DNA from: Pseudomonas mandelii
Lineage (GTDB): Bacteria > Pseudomonadota > Gammaproteobacteria > Pseudomonadales > Pseudomonadaceae
Assembly (NCBI RefSeq): GCF_900106065.1
Contig: NZ_LT629796.1
Location: 6,548,501-6,612,500, forward strand
Length of the DNA stretch: 64,000 bases
Direction: 5' to 3'
This document shows, in pieces, positions 24,456-33,658 of this stretch. The translations under genes and the position numbers were made by a program. Numbering within the stretch: the stretch's first letter is position 1; each line of letters begins with the position of its first letter. The notes beneath the pieces are model-generated. The model saw only the letters and a list, made by a program, of their open reading frames with translations, searched no databases and had not been told where the DNA came from.

Positions 24456-27292
24456 CTTGAGTGCAGTTGTGTCCTGTCTTCTCGTCTTGCACGGTGCCAA
24501 TGCCTGCACAGCTTGCGCAGCTCGCTGAACCAGAAGACCAGGCTCGCCATTGCCAGACAAAGACCCCACTGGCTGAGCGTCAATGCACTCGTGCCGAACG
24601 CCTTGTTGAGTGGCGCCCAGTGCACCACTGCAATCTGCAAGACCATGGCCAGGACGATGGCGCCCCAGAGCCATCGATTGGCGAACAGACCGATAAACGC
24701 ACTGGTTGATTCAGAGCGCGCGTTCAACGCGTTAAACAGCTGCGCCAAAACAAGGACGGTAAAAGCGCCCGTGCGTGCTTCCTCCAGCGACGCATCCCCC
24801 GGTATCAACCCTCCCGGCAGCATCCAGTCGACCGTTAACAAACTCGCCAATGCCATGACCAGCCCCACCTCGAACACCCCCACCCACATGCGTGTGTCGA
24901 TGATTCGGTCCGAAGGCTTGCGCGGGCTGCGTGTCATGACATCCTCGCTATGCGGATCAAGGCCCATGGCGATGGCCGGTGCCGCATCCGTGATCAGGTT
25001 GATCCACAGAATCTGCGTGGCCAGCAGCGGCAGGATGATCCCGCCGTTCTCATCCACCAGGCCGATGACGCTGGCCCCCACAACGGCGAGAAACACCGTC
25101 AGCACCTCGCCCATATTGGAAGACAGCAAGTAACGAAGAAACTTGCGGATATTGTCCAGAATCCCGCGGCCTTCACGTACGGCCAATACGATGGTCGCGA
25201 AGTTATCATCGGCCAGGATCATTTTTCCCGCCTGCTTGGTCACCTCCGTTCCGGTGATGCCCATGGCAATGCCGATGTCGGCTGACTTCAGTGCCGGAGC
25301 GTCATTCACACCATCGCCGGTCATCGCCACCACATGCCCCTGCGCTTGCAGCGCATCGACAATCCGCAACTTATGCGAGGGCGCCACACGGGCATAGACC
25401 GAGGTCGACCGGACCGCCTCGGCCAGGGCCGCATCGTCCAGCTTATCCAGATCGGCCCCGGTCAACGCCCCGGCACCAGCCTGGATGATGCCCAGATCCT
25501 CGGCGATGCGCGCGGCCGTTCGCGGATGGTCACCGGTGATCATAATGATGCGGATGCCTGCCCGATGGGCTTCGGCAATGGCCGGCGCGACTTCTTCACG
25601 CGGCGGGTCACTGATGCCGACCGTACCGATGAAAACAAGGCCGGCCTCAAGGGGTTCACCGCTCGTGACCTCCTCGCCAGCGGCCAAGGGACGGTACGCC
25701 ACGGAAAGCGTGCGCAATCCCACGCCCGACAACTCATTCACATCAGCCACGGCTTTTGCACGCAGGTCGTCGGTGAGTGGCACGACATCCATGCCGACCT
25801 GGACTTGTGTGCAATGCTGGAGGAGCACATCGGGCGCGCCCTTGCTGATCAGCAGTCGCTCGTCGTTGTGCTCATGATCGATGACCAGGGCCGACATCAT
25901 TTTTCGATCAGAGGTAAAGGGTATTTCAGCCACACGCTCGAAGCGGTTCACGCTGCGTGCCGGCGCATCGAGCTTGCGCTCCGCCACCAGAAAGGCACCC
26001 TCGGTCGGATCGCCTTGAACCACCCAGGTGCCGTCTTCCTGCTGCGCCAGCACGGCATTGCCAGCCAGGCTGCCGCCGCGCAATAACAGCACGTTTTCGC
26101 TGTGCACCGGCCCCTCACTCAAGGGCAGGTCCTGGTGATGAATCTGCCCTTGCGGGGCGTAGCCGACACCGCTGACCACTCCTTTACCCGACGCAGTCAT
26201 GGTTTGTTGGATGGTCATTTCGGAACGGGTCAGCGTGCCGGTCTTGTCGGTACAGATGACCGATGCAGACCCCAGGGTCTCCACTGAAGACAGTCGCTTG
26301 ATGATGGCTTTGCTGCGCGCCATGCGCAGCATGCCGAAGGCGAGCACCAGTGACAGAACGGCAGGCAGCCCCTCTGGCACCGCCGCCACCGCCTGGGACA
26401 CACCCAGCAGCAAAACCCGCAGCACATCGTCGACCGTCTGAATGTCAGTGAGCATCAGCACGGCCACGACGACCACCGTAGCGATCACCAGAACCGCAAT
26501 GCCGAGCATCCGCCCTATGGCGCGCACTTCCTTTTGCAGAGGTGTGACCTCTTCGGGCGTGACATCCAGCAGATGAGCGATGGCCCCGACTTCAGTCGCC
26601 ATACCGACCGCCGTGACCATGCCGACTCCCGTCCCCTGGGCGATGGCTGTGCCCTTGAAAATCATATTGGCGCGCTCTGCCAAAGGCACCTCGGTGCTTG
26701 AACACGCGGTATTTTTCGACACCGCTTCACTCTCTCCGGTCAGTGACGCTTCCAGTACACGCAATTCATTGGCCTGGATGAGGCGAGCATCGGCGCCCAC
26801 CGAATCGCCCTCGGATAACACCAGCAGGTCACCGACCACCAGTTGCTGACTGGGGATTCGCGTCAGGGCCCCGTCGCGGATGACGGAAGAAGAGGTCTGG
26901 GTCAGGTTGGCCAACGCCGCAACAGCTCACTGTGAGCGGGTTTCCTGGAAAAACCCCAGCAACGCATTAGCCAGCACAATCAGCGTGATCACCAACGCAT
27001 CGACCGGCCATTCCTGACGGTCCATCAGCAACCAGATGGCCAGGGTGATGCCCACCGCGACAAGCAGCAGGTACACCAGCGGATCTTGAAACTGCCGCAG
27101 AAGATAATGCCAGGCGGGCTTGACCGGTTGAGTCCGTAACTCATTGGGTCCGTCACGACTCAGGCGGGCCTGGGCTTGCGCGCTGGACAAACCCACGCGC
27201 AGATCAGCGTCCAGCTCGCGGACAAGCGTTTCGACGTCTTCGAGGTGGGGAGAAACGATACGGTGTTTACCACTCTCAACTGCGCGATTCAT
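24452..27292 (-). pseudogene. Cation-transporting P-type ATPase interrupted by an in-frame TGA
   Basis: Together the two parts encode a type II P-type ATPase of about 945 residues. The N-terminal part (27292-26927, 121 residues) holds the cytoplasmic cation-ATPase N domain and first helices up to GFFQETRSQ. A TGA at 26929-26927 then stops translation. Reading continues in the same frame as AVAALANLTQ with the actuator, the PEGLP motif, the phosphorylation site CTDKTGTLT, GDGVNDAP and the C-terminal helices up to 24452. A single C-to-T change in a CGA Arg codon would explain the stop. The distal part could only begin at weak codons such as the TTG at 26914. AAGGGG supports the ATG at 27292. 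Options are a recent pseudogene, read-through or a sequencing error. Confidence 0.8.
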
Positions 27293-27502
27293 TTGATCCC
27301 CTTTTACAACGGAGCGTGCGCCGTTGATCCATTGATAGCGTAACGAACGCGAATGCACCGAAATGATAGGTGACGATAACCGGTTGAGTGCGTTGTGCAG
27401 CATGCCCTTAATCAGCCGCTGCATTAAACGCTTGAGCAACATCAACAAATAGCCGATCTGCATCGGGTATCTTGGCGTGACTTTGCGCCCTGAGGATTCG
27501 CC

Positions 27503-28570
27503 ATGCCTTCTACCCCCACCGAAGTGGACGTCGCAATTATCGGCGGTGGCCAGTCCGCACTCGCCGTGGCTTACTTTCTGCGCCGAACAGGGCGTTCGTT
27601 TGTGATTATTGATGCCGAAGCCGGGCCGGGCGGCGCCTGGCGGCACGGTTGGCATTCCCTGCGCCTGTTTTCACCCTCGACCTGGAGCTCCATCGCCGGC
27701 TGGATGATGCCGCCGGTCACGGACGGCTACCCAAGCCGCGACAACGTCCTCGATTACCTGCGCGAGTATGAGCAACGCTACCAATTCCCTACCGCGCGGC
27801 CCTATTGGGTGAACGCTATTGAACGCAGGGATAATCGGCTGCTCGTCAAGACCGATAGCCTTAGCTGGCTGGCCCGCACGGTGGTTAGCGCGACGGGCAC
27901 CTGGCGCCATCCCTTCCTGCCTCACTACCCCGGCAGTGAAACCTTTACCGGCCAACAAGTGCATTCGGCCCACTACGTCGACGCCAAGCCGTTTGCCGGC
28001 AAAAAAGTCCTGGTGGTGGGCGGCGGCAACTCCGGTGCCCAGATCCTCGCTGAAGTCTCGCAAGTGGCCGACGCCACCTGGGTCACGCCGCAGCCGCCAC
28101 AGTTTCTCGCCGATGACGTCGATGGCCGAGTGCTGTTCGAACGCGCCACCGAACGCTGGAAAGCCCAACTCGCCGGCACCGTCATTGCACAACCGGTCGG
28201 TGGCTTGGGCGATATCGTAATGGTGCCGCCAGTCGCCGAAGCCCGGGAGCGCGGTGTATTGCACGCGGTTCGGCCGTTCCTGCGCTTTACCGACACTGGC
28301 GTGGAGTGGGCGGACGGCTCGCAAACGCCGGTCGACGCGGTGATCTGGTGCACCGGTTTCCGCCCTGCCCTCGGCTATCTGGGATCACTGGGCGTGTGCA
28401 CCGCCGATGGGCGCGTGGCCGTCGAAGGCACGCATTCCATTCAAGAGCCGCGCTTGTGGCTGGTGGGCTATGGCGACTGGACCGGCGCCGCTTCCGCGAC
28501 ACTGATTGGCGTCACGCGCACAGCACGCAGCACCGTGGAAGAAATCGACAGATTTTTAACCGAACATTGA
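27503..28570 (+). CDS. FAD/NAD(P)H-dependent monooxygenase, ArsO-like
   Basis: The 355-residue flavoprotein begins with the FAD-binding fingerprint [19 protein letters not shown], has a second dinucleotide motif [14 protein letters not shown] (about residue 170) for NADPH, and the ATGTWRHPF and WCTGFRPAL motifs of class B-type flavin monooxygenases. Closest in pattern to ArsO of arsenic-resistance operons. No arsR, arsB, arsC or arsH gene is nearby, so an arsenic role is not supported by context. It is divergent from the ATPase gene, and no clear ANR box precedes it. The product should be cytoplasmic. Confidence 0.78.
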   Translation: MPSTPTEVDVAIIGGGQSALAVAYFLRRTGRSFVIIDAEAGPGGAWRHGWHSLRLFSPSTWSSIAGWMMPPVTDGYPSRDNVLDYLREYEQRYQFPTARPYWVNAIERRDNRLLVKTDSLSWLARTVVSATGTWRHPFLPHYPGSETFTGQQVHSAHYVDAKPFAGKKVLVVGGGNSGAQILAEVSQVADATWVTPQPPQFLADDVDGRVLFERATERWKAQLAGTVIAQPVGGLGDIVMVPPVAEARERGVLHAVRPFLRFTDTGVEWADGSQTPVDAVIWCTGFRPALGYLGSLGVCTADGRVAVEGTHSIQEPRLWLVGYGDWTGAASATLIGVTRTARSTVEEIDRFLTEH

Positions 28571-28662
28571 ATCCAGGGGTGATCGCCGCGATGGGGCGAT
28601 TCATCCCCCCAGGGGCCTTCGTTAATAACTCGCCGACGCCGGCAAAACTGTTTCCCCTGTCT

Positions 28663-28676
28663 CTGACTTAAATCAA
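28663..28676 (+). promoter_or_regulatory. ANR/FNR-like box before the ArcD-like antiporter
   Basis: CTGACTTAAATCAA has one strong half-site (ATCAA) and one weaker half-site. GACATT lies 22 bases downstream as a possible -10. The antiporter ATG is 101 bases after the box. Confidence 0.5.
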
Positions 28677-28776
28677 AGACGGGCAGCCCATTCACGCCGA
28701 CATTTAGAGCCAGCATTCGCACCAGCGCATTCGCGGTGAGTGCAGAGGACTTTCGTCTCGTCTCGTGGAGGCTGAC

Positions 28777-30270
28777 ATGGCTACCCAACTGCAAGGCACT
28801 CAACCGATCATCCCACCGACGGTCCCCCATCCGTTGGCGGGCAGCTTGCGAAAGGTCGAGCCCAAACGACTTTCCCTGAGTTTGCTGATCGCGCTGGTGG
28901 TCGGTTCGATGATCGGCAGCGGTATTTTCAGTCTGCCGCAGAACATGGCGGCCAGTGCCGGAGCCGGGGCGATTCTGATTGGCTGGCTGATTACCGGCGT
29001 CGGCATGTTGTCCCTGGCCCTGGTCTACCAGACCTTGTCCAACCGCCAGCCGGCCTTGGACAACGGCGTGTTTGCCTATGCCCGCGCCCTGGGCGGCGAA
29101 TTCCTCGGCTTCAATTCCGCCTGGGGCTACTGGATCAGCGCCTGGATCGGCAACGTCAGTTACCTGGTGATTCTGTTCGCGGCGCTGAGCTACTTCTTCC
29201 CGCTGTTTGGTGAAGGCAATAACAAAGCGGCCATTGCCGGAGCGTCCGTGGTGCTGTGGTCGTTGCACTGGATGATCCTCAGGGGCATGCGCACCGCGGC
29301 GCGGGCCAACGCGTTGACGACGATCGCCAAAATTGTGCCGTTGCTGCTGTTTATCGGTTTGGTGATCGCGGCCTTTCAGAAAGAAACCTTCTCGGTCGAC
29401 TTCTGGGGTTCGTCGGCACTGGGCAGCACGCTTGATCAAGTCAAAAGCACCATGCTGGTCACCGTGTGGGTGTTCATCGGGATCGAGGGCGCCAACGTGT
29501 TTTCCGCCCGAGCCGCAGAACGGGCCAACGTCGGTCGTGCCACGGTCATCGGTTTTGTCATCACCCTGTTGCTGCTGATCGCGGTGTCCCTGTTGTCGCT
29601 GGGCATTCTCAGACAGCCAGAACTGGCGGCGCTGAAAAACCCGTCGATGGCTGGCGTGCTTGAGGCGGCGGCCGGGCCATGGGGCGCGGTGCTGATCAGC
29701 ATCGGCTTGATCATTTCGGTGGGCGGTGCCCTGCTCGCCTGGACGCTGCTGGCAGCCGAATCGGTGTTCACACCGGCCAAGGAAAACGTCATGCCGGGGA
29801 CACTCGCCGTGGAGAACACCCAAGGCGTGCCGGCCCATGCGCTGTGGATCACCAACGGCTGCATTCAACTGTTCCTGTTGCTGACGCTGTATTCGAGCGC
29901 CACTTACCTCGCGCTGATTTCCCTGGCCACGTCGATGATTCTGCTGCCGTACCTGTTCAGCGGTCTGTACGCGCTGAAATTGACCTGGCAGGGCCAGACC
30001 TACGCCGGTCACAGGGGCCTGCAACTGCGCGACATGGCCATCGCCCTGGTCGCCACGCTGTATTGCACGTGGCTGCTGTATGCCGCCGGGCCTAAATACA
30101 TGCTGCTCAGCGCGTTGCTTTACGCCCCCGGCTCGTTGATTTACCTGGTCACGATGAAGTCTCGCCAGGGCCAACCGCTCAGCGGCCCTGAAACCGGGCT
30201 GTTAATCATCATCTGGACGGCAGCCGCCTTTGCCGGGTGGATGCTGTGGTCCGGGACGCTGGCCTTGTAA
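28777..30270 (+). CDS. APC-family basic amino acid antiporter, ArcD-like
   Basis: The 497-residue permease has about twelve to thirteen membrane helices and the APC signature SLLIALVVGSMIGSGIFSLPQNMA in the first helix, as in arginine/ornithine antiporters (ArcD) and related basic amino acid exchangers. The pattern ESVFTPAKENVMPG in the middle of the protein is typical of this subgroup. GGAGG supports the ATG at 28777. The arcABC deiminase genes are not adjacent, so this is an orphan copy. The ANR-like box upstream fits a role in anaerobic energy gain or acid/pH control by amino acid exchange. The exact substrate pair cannot be read from sequence. Confidence 0.82.
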   Translation: MATQLQGTQPIIPPTVPHPLAGSLRKVEPKRLSLSLLIALVVGSMIGSGIFSLPQNMAASAGAGAILIGWLITGVGMLSLALVYQTLSNRQPALDNGVFAYARALGGEFLGFNSAWGYWISAWIGNVSYLVILFAALSYFFPLFGEGNNKAAIAGASVVLWSLHWMILRGMRTAARANALTTIAKIVPLLLFIGLVIAAFQKETFSVDFWGSSALGSTLDQVKSTMLVTVWVFIGIEGANVFSARAAERANVGRATVIGFVITLLLLIAVSLLSLGILRQPELAALKNPSMAGVLEAAAGPWGAVLISIGLIISVGGALLAWTLLAAESVFTPAKENVMPGTLAVENTQGVPAHALWITNGCIQLFLLLTLYSSATYLALISLATSMILLPYLFSGLYALKLTWQGQTYAGHRGLQLRDMAIALVATLYCTWLLYAAGPKYMLLSALLYAPGSLIYLVTMKSRQGQPLSGPETGLLIIIWTAAAFAGWMLWSGTLAL

Positions 30271-30354
30271 CGCAAGGGCCTGCTTAGTGTTTTCCGGGTG
30301 GAATGCAGCGAGGGATGTTCAGTCCACCCTTCAATCCCAAGAGGAGTATTGAAA

Positions 30355-30897
30355 ATGAGCAATTCCGTGAAAAAAATGCCGATAAAGACTGAGGAAAAAG
30401 GGAATCAGCCCTCCGTCACGACAGACCTTTGGAGACCTCTGGAAAAACTCCGGCAGCAGGTCGATCAACTGTTCTCAGACTTTGGTCACGGCCGGGGGCT
30501 ATCCCCCTTCAGTCGTGGGCTGTTCGATGTCGAGCCTTTATGGTCGCAGGAGTTGACGGTCCCCAGCCTGCCGGCCGTGGACATCACCGAGAAAGACAAA
30601 AGCTACGAAATCACCGCCGAACTGCCCGGCATGGATCAGAAAAACATTGAGATCAAACTGTCCAACGGCAGCCTGATCATCAAAGGGGAAAAGAAAGAAG
30701 ACAAGGAGGAAAAACGCAAAGGCTATCACCTCAGTGAGCGCCATTACGGCTCCTTCGAACGGGTGTTCAGCTTGCCCAAAGGCGTCGATGCCGAGAAGAT
30801 CGACGCGAGTTTCAGCAAAGGCGTGCTGAGCATCTCGCTGCCGAAAAAGCCTGACGCGATGAAAGCGGACAAAGTCGTGCCGATCAAGGGCGAGTAA
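30355..30897 (+). CDS. Small heat-shock protein, Hsp20/alpha-crystallin family
   Basis: The 180-residue protein has a variable N-terminal arm (1-75), the alpha-crystallin domain (about 80-170, with PAVDITEKDKSYEITAELPG and the GVLSISLPK motif) and a short basic tail. It acts as an ATP-independent holdase in the cytoplasm. GAGGAG precedes the ATG at 30355. It follows the antiporter by 84 bases without an obvious terminator, so it may share that transcript or have its own promoter. A strong terminator follows. Its place among the Usp, FtsH and BON genes fits general proteotoxic stress. Confidence 0.93.
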   Translation: MSNSVKKMPIKTEEKGNQPSVTTDLWRPLEKLRQQVDQLFSDFGHGRGLSPFSRGLFDVEPLWSQELTVPSLPAVDITEKDKSYEITAELPGMDQKNIEIKLSNGSLIIKGEKKEDKEEKRKGYHLSERHYGSFERVFSLPKGVDAEKIDASFSKGVLSISLPKKPDAMKADKVVPIKGE

Positions 30898-30914
30898 GTC
30901 CCGAGCAGCCCTCG

Positions 30915-30947
30915 CCCCCTGGCCGGAAAACCGGCCAGGGGGCTTTT
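30915..30947 (+). terminator. Strong rho-independent terminator after hsp20
   Basis: CCCCCTGGCCGG and CCGGCCAGGGGG form a perfect 12-bp stem around AAAA, followed by CTTTTT. It ends the plus-strand hsp20 transcript just before the convergent nuclease gene. Confidence 0.92.
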
Positions 30948-30949
30948 TA

Positions 30950-32338
30950 TCAGGACGATGAACTTGAAGACGGATCGATGGGCGTGAGCTCGACGCTGTC
31001 ACGGTACTCCGGCACCGACACCGACCAGCCCAGCTCCAGGCTGATGCGCCGGCGCAAGACATCCGAGGCATTGGGCTCGCCGTGCACCACATAGGTGTGT
31101 TTCGGCGGCCGCTTGAACCCGCGCAACCACTCGATGATCTCGTCGGCGTCGGCGTGCGCCGACAGGGTTTCCATCGGCACCACCTCGGCCCGGATTGGCA
31201 CCTCCTTGCCGTGGATACGCACCGAAGGCGCACCGGCGATGATCTGCGCACCGCGGGTGCCGCCGGCCTGAAAGCCCGGGATCAGCAGGGTATTGAGCGG
31301 ATTGGGCGCCAGCGCCTTGAGGTGGTGCAGCACCCGTCCTCCGGTCGCCATGCCGCTGGCGGCGATGATCACCGCCGGGGTGCGTTGCTGATCCAACTCG
31401 ATCGAGTCACGGGTCGCCCGCACAAAATGCGTGCCCTGGCACATGCCTTCGCAGTCCTCCAGCGACAACCGGTGCTCACTGCGAAAACGCTGATACAAGC
31501 GCGTGACATCCGTCGCCATGGGGCTGTTGAGGTAGATCGGCAGGTCCGGGATCGCGTGCTGCTGTTTGAGTCGGTACAAGTGATACATCAACAACTGCGC
31601 TCGCCCGACCGCAAACGAGGGCACCAGGGTGATGCCATGGCGCAGCGCGGTGCGGGTGATGACCTCGGCCAGTTGTTTCTCTGGCGACTCTTCAGGATGA
31701 CGACGGTCACCGTAGGTCGACTCTATGAGCAGGTAATCGGTCTGTTCGATGGTTTCCGGGGCGAACATCAACGGATCGTTCGGCCGCCCCAGGTCCCCGG
31801 AACACACCAGCGTGATGCCATCGGCGACGATTTCAACGGTCGCGGCGCCCAGGATATGCCCGGCCCCGCGCAACAGAATACTGAGCCCCGGAACAATCGT
31901 GACCCGGTGATGCAACTCAACCGGATGCAACAGCTTCAGTGCGCGTTCGGCGTCCTGCTCGGTATAAAGCGGCAACGCCGGGGCGTGTTTTGAAAAGCCG
32001 TGTCGATTGGCGAATTCGGCCTCTTCTTCCTGCAAGCGACCACTGTCTCGCAGCAGGATTTTGACCAGTTCACAGGTGGCGGGCGTGGCATACACCGGGC
32101 CGCGATAACCATTGCGCGCCAGCACCGGCAAGTAGCCGCTGTGATCCAGATGGGCATGGGTCAGCACGATGGCCTGGAGGTCGCGAACCGGCAGCTGGAA
32201 AGGGTCCCAGTTGTGCAAGCGCAGTTGCTTGTAGCCCTGGAACAATCCGCAATCGATCAGCACATGTTGATCGCGATGCTCCAGCAAGTACTTGCTGCCC
32301 GTGACGGTGCCCGCAGCACCAAGAAATGTCATTCGCAT
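30950..32338 (-). CDS. Beta-CASP metallo-beta-lactamase-fold RNA-processing protein
   Basis: The 462-residue protein has the metallo-beta-lactamase core with the zinc motif LTHAHLDHSG near residue 58, the downstream CSGDLGRPNDPL aspartate, the beta-CASP insert (about 220-340) and the C-terminal RMMBL motif with PIRAEVVPMETLSAHADADEI and HGEP. This arrangement is that of CPSF73/Ysh1-like exoribonucleases and endonucleases. The tail ends in six consecutive serines. I chose the ATG at 32338 since AAGGAG lies nine bases upstream. The ANR-type box at 32399 precedes the gene, suggesting oxygen-dependent expression. Confidence 0.88.
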   Translation of the reverse strand: MRMTFLGAAGTVTGSKYLLEHRDQHVLIDCGLFQGYKQLRLHNWDPFQLPVRDLQAIVLTHAHLDHSGYLPVLARNGYRGPVYATPATCELVKILLRDSGRLQEEEAEFANRHGFSKHAPALPLYTEQDAERALKLLHPVELHHRVTIVPGLSILLRGAGHILGAATVEIVADGITLVCSGDLGRPNDPLMFAPETIEQTDYLLIESTYGDRRHPEESPEKQLAEVITRTALRHGITLVPSFAVGRAQLLMYHLYRLKQQHAIPDLPIYLNSPMATDVTRLYQRFRSEHRLSLEDCEGMCQGTHFVRATRDSIELDQQRTPAVIIAASGMATGGRVLHHLKALAPNPLNTLLIPGFQAGGTRGAQIIAGAPSVRIHGKEVPIRAEVVPMETLSAHADADEIIEWLRGFKRPPKHTYVVHGEPNASDVLRRRISLELGWSVSVPEYRDSVELTPIDPSSSSSS

Positions 32339-32398
32339 GGCCGTCTCCTTGAACATTCATGGAAGCGCTATTGATCGCTCCTTTCGGCTCAAGGGCTG

Positions 32399-32412
32399 TT
32401 GATTTTTATCAA
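32399..32412 (-). promoter_or_regulatory. ANR/FNR consensus box before the beta-CASP gene
   Basis: TTGATTTTTATCAA has both consensus half-sites. It lies 61 bases before the nuclease ATG and just after the Usp stop codon. No good -10 is found at 21 bases; GATCAA at 22 bases is a weak candidate. Confidence 0.6.
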
Positions 32413-32434
32413 CTGTGGCGCAACGGGTAGCCGT

Positions 32435-33355
32435 TCAGTCGAGCCAGGGGCGTGGCTTGACGAACATCAAACTGCACGGTGCGCGGTTCAATACGCTCTC
32501 GGCGGTACTGCCGATGAACCGGTCAACCCCATGGCTATAGGCCGTCCCCAGCACCACCATGTCGAATGCGTGCCGTTTGGCGAACAACCCGATGACTTTG
32601 TGCGGAATGCCGGTCAGCAGGTGTCGGCGTTGCCTGTCGATGCCATAGCGTTCGGCAAGCGCCTCAAAGGCCTCTTCCTGCGCATCGTTGACCGCATCTC
32701 TGAGGCTGTCATTCAGACTCAGCGTCGGCACACTCATCGTTGCGTCGCCCACCACCGACCAGCTGCTGACGTTGAGCAGTTGCAAGGTTGAGCCACAGGA
32801 GGCCGCCAGCGTCGAGGCCAGGTCGAGAATCCGGTCGTTGAGACCTTGCGTCAGTTCCTCCAGATGGGACAGATCGATGACCGCAAGAATGTTCAACGGC
32901 TTGGGATTCCTGGCCTCGGTGACCAAATGCAAATGGGACGGGCAGTCGCGCAGCAACAGCCAGTCCAGTGGCCGATGGAACGCGCGGTCGAGTGCCGGTA
33001 CATGGTGGGTGTCCTTGATCACCAGGTCCGGATGGAAATCGTTGACGTACTCAAGCACGTTCGCCCGGCTGGATTTGGCCCAGACCACTTCAGTGGTCAC
33101 TTGCAACCCGATGCACCGCTGGAACCGGGCCTGCTGCTCCAGCCAGTGACGGTGCACTTGCAAATAGCCTTCCCGCGCCTGAGCCATCGCATCGTGGTCA
33201 AACAGTCCGGCAACCGCCAGCACCTGCACATAGTCGAAGGCAACGATGTGCAGCAAAGCACCGGTGGCACAGGCCAGTGCATGTGCGCGGTCGAATGCCG
33301 GGGTGCGGACCATCTCGGAAGGGGCAATCAATAAGATACGTTTGATATTCAGCAT
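32435..33355 (-). CDS. Tandem-domain universal stress protein, UspE-like (copy 1)
   Basis: The 306-residue protein consists of two Usp domains (about 1-150 and 155-303). The second ends with the conserved pattern VLGTAYSHGVDRFIGSTAESVLNRAPCSLMFV, close to the GxxG-x-GS-TAE nucleotide-binding loop of Usp proteins. The ATG at 33355 is preceded by an in-frame GTG at 33358; AGG-rich sequence upstream suits either. Two-domain Usp proteins of Pseudomonas are known to be induced by ANR and to aid anaerobic survival. Its promoter at 33461-33501 has an ANR box with a good -10. Confidence 0.88.
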   Translation of the reverse strand: MLNIKRILLIAPSEMVRTPAFDRAHALACATGALLHIVAFDYVQVLAVAGLFDHDAMAQAREGYLQVHRHWLEQQARFQRCIGLQVTTEVVWAKSSRANVLEYVNDFHPDLVIKDTHHVPALDRAFHRPLDWLLLRDCPSHLHLVTEARNPKPLNILAVIDLSHLEELTQGLNDRILDLASTLAASCGSTLQLLNVSSWSVVGDATMSVPTLSLNDSLRDAVNDAQEEAFEALAERYGIDRQRRHLLTGIPHKVIGLFAKRHAFDMVVLGTAYSHGVDRFIGSTAESVLNRAPCSLMFVKPRPWLD

Positions 33356-33460
33356 CACCTACCTCGTCCTGGGATCGACCTATTGCCTTACCGCAAACCC
33401 GATTCCTGTCGGCGTTTGTGCAGCTCTACAGGCTGATGGCGGCTGGAAAGCTGTTGTTTG

Positions 33461-33501
33461 AGTATCAGGCGTTATCCCGTGGTGGCTCTGATCTTTGTCA
33501 A
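33461..33501 (-). promoter_or_regulatory. ANR/FNR class II-type promoter of usp copy 1
   Basis: On the minus strand the box TTGACAAAGATCAG (33501-33488) is followed after exactly 21 bases by GATACT (33466-33461), which matches the -10 consensus at four positions. The gene starts about 106 bases further downstream. Confidence 0.65.
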
Positions 33502-33557
33502 CTAATGGAAGGCTTTCGGCGGGCGTCCCCATCGACTTCGGGCGCACAGAAGCATTG

Positions 33558-33598
33558 TTGATTTAACTCAATGATTTTTTGTCGCTCAGGCGTAGAAA
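33558..33598 (+). promoter_or_regulatory. ANR/FNR class II-type promoter of the FtsH-like gene
   Basis: TTGATTTAACTCAA (33558-33571) is followed after exactly 21 bases by TAGAAA (33593-33598). From base 2 after the box to beyond the -10, the sequence is almost identical to the BON promoter at 20716-20756, including TCAGGCGTAGAAAA. Confidence 0.72.
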
Positions 33599-33658
33599 AC
33601 ACTGACCAGACTCACGGTTGCGCCATCCCCGCCGCGGCCCCTTCTCTGAGCCACGGCC

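Noticed and set aside
26927..26929. TGA in the ATPase gene as a selenocysteine codon
   Set aside because: The position corresponds to a variable residue outside the catalytic sites, and no following SECIS-like hairpin was apparent. A CGA-to-TGA nonsense change is simpler.
27295..27360. ANR box upstream of the P-type ATPase
   Set aside because: TTGATCC and TGATAG motifs occur, but no 14-base arrangement of two half-sites with a four-base spacer fits on either strand.
28468..30174. 568-codon minus-strand frame opposite the ArcD-like antiporter
   Set aside because: The product is an arginine/glutamine/histidine-rich, non-globular sequence typical of the reverse reading of a membrane transporter gene in high-GC DNA. 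The plus strand encodes a full APC permease.
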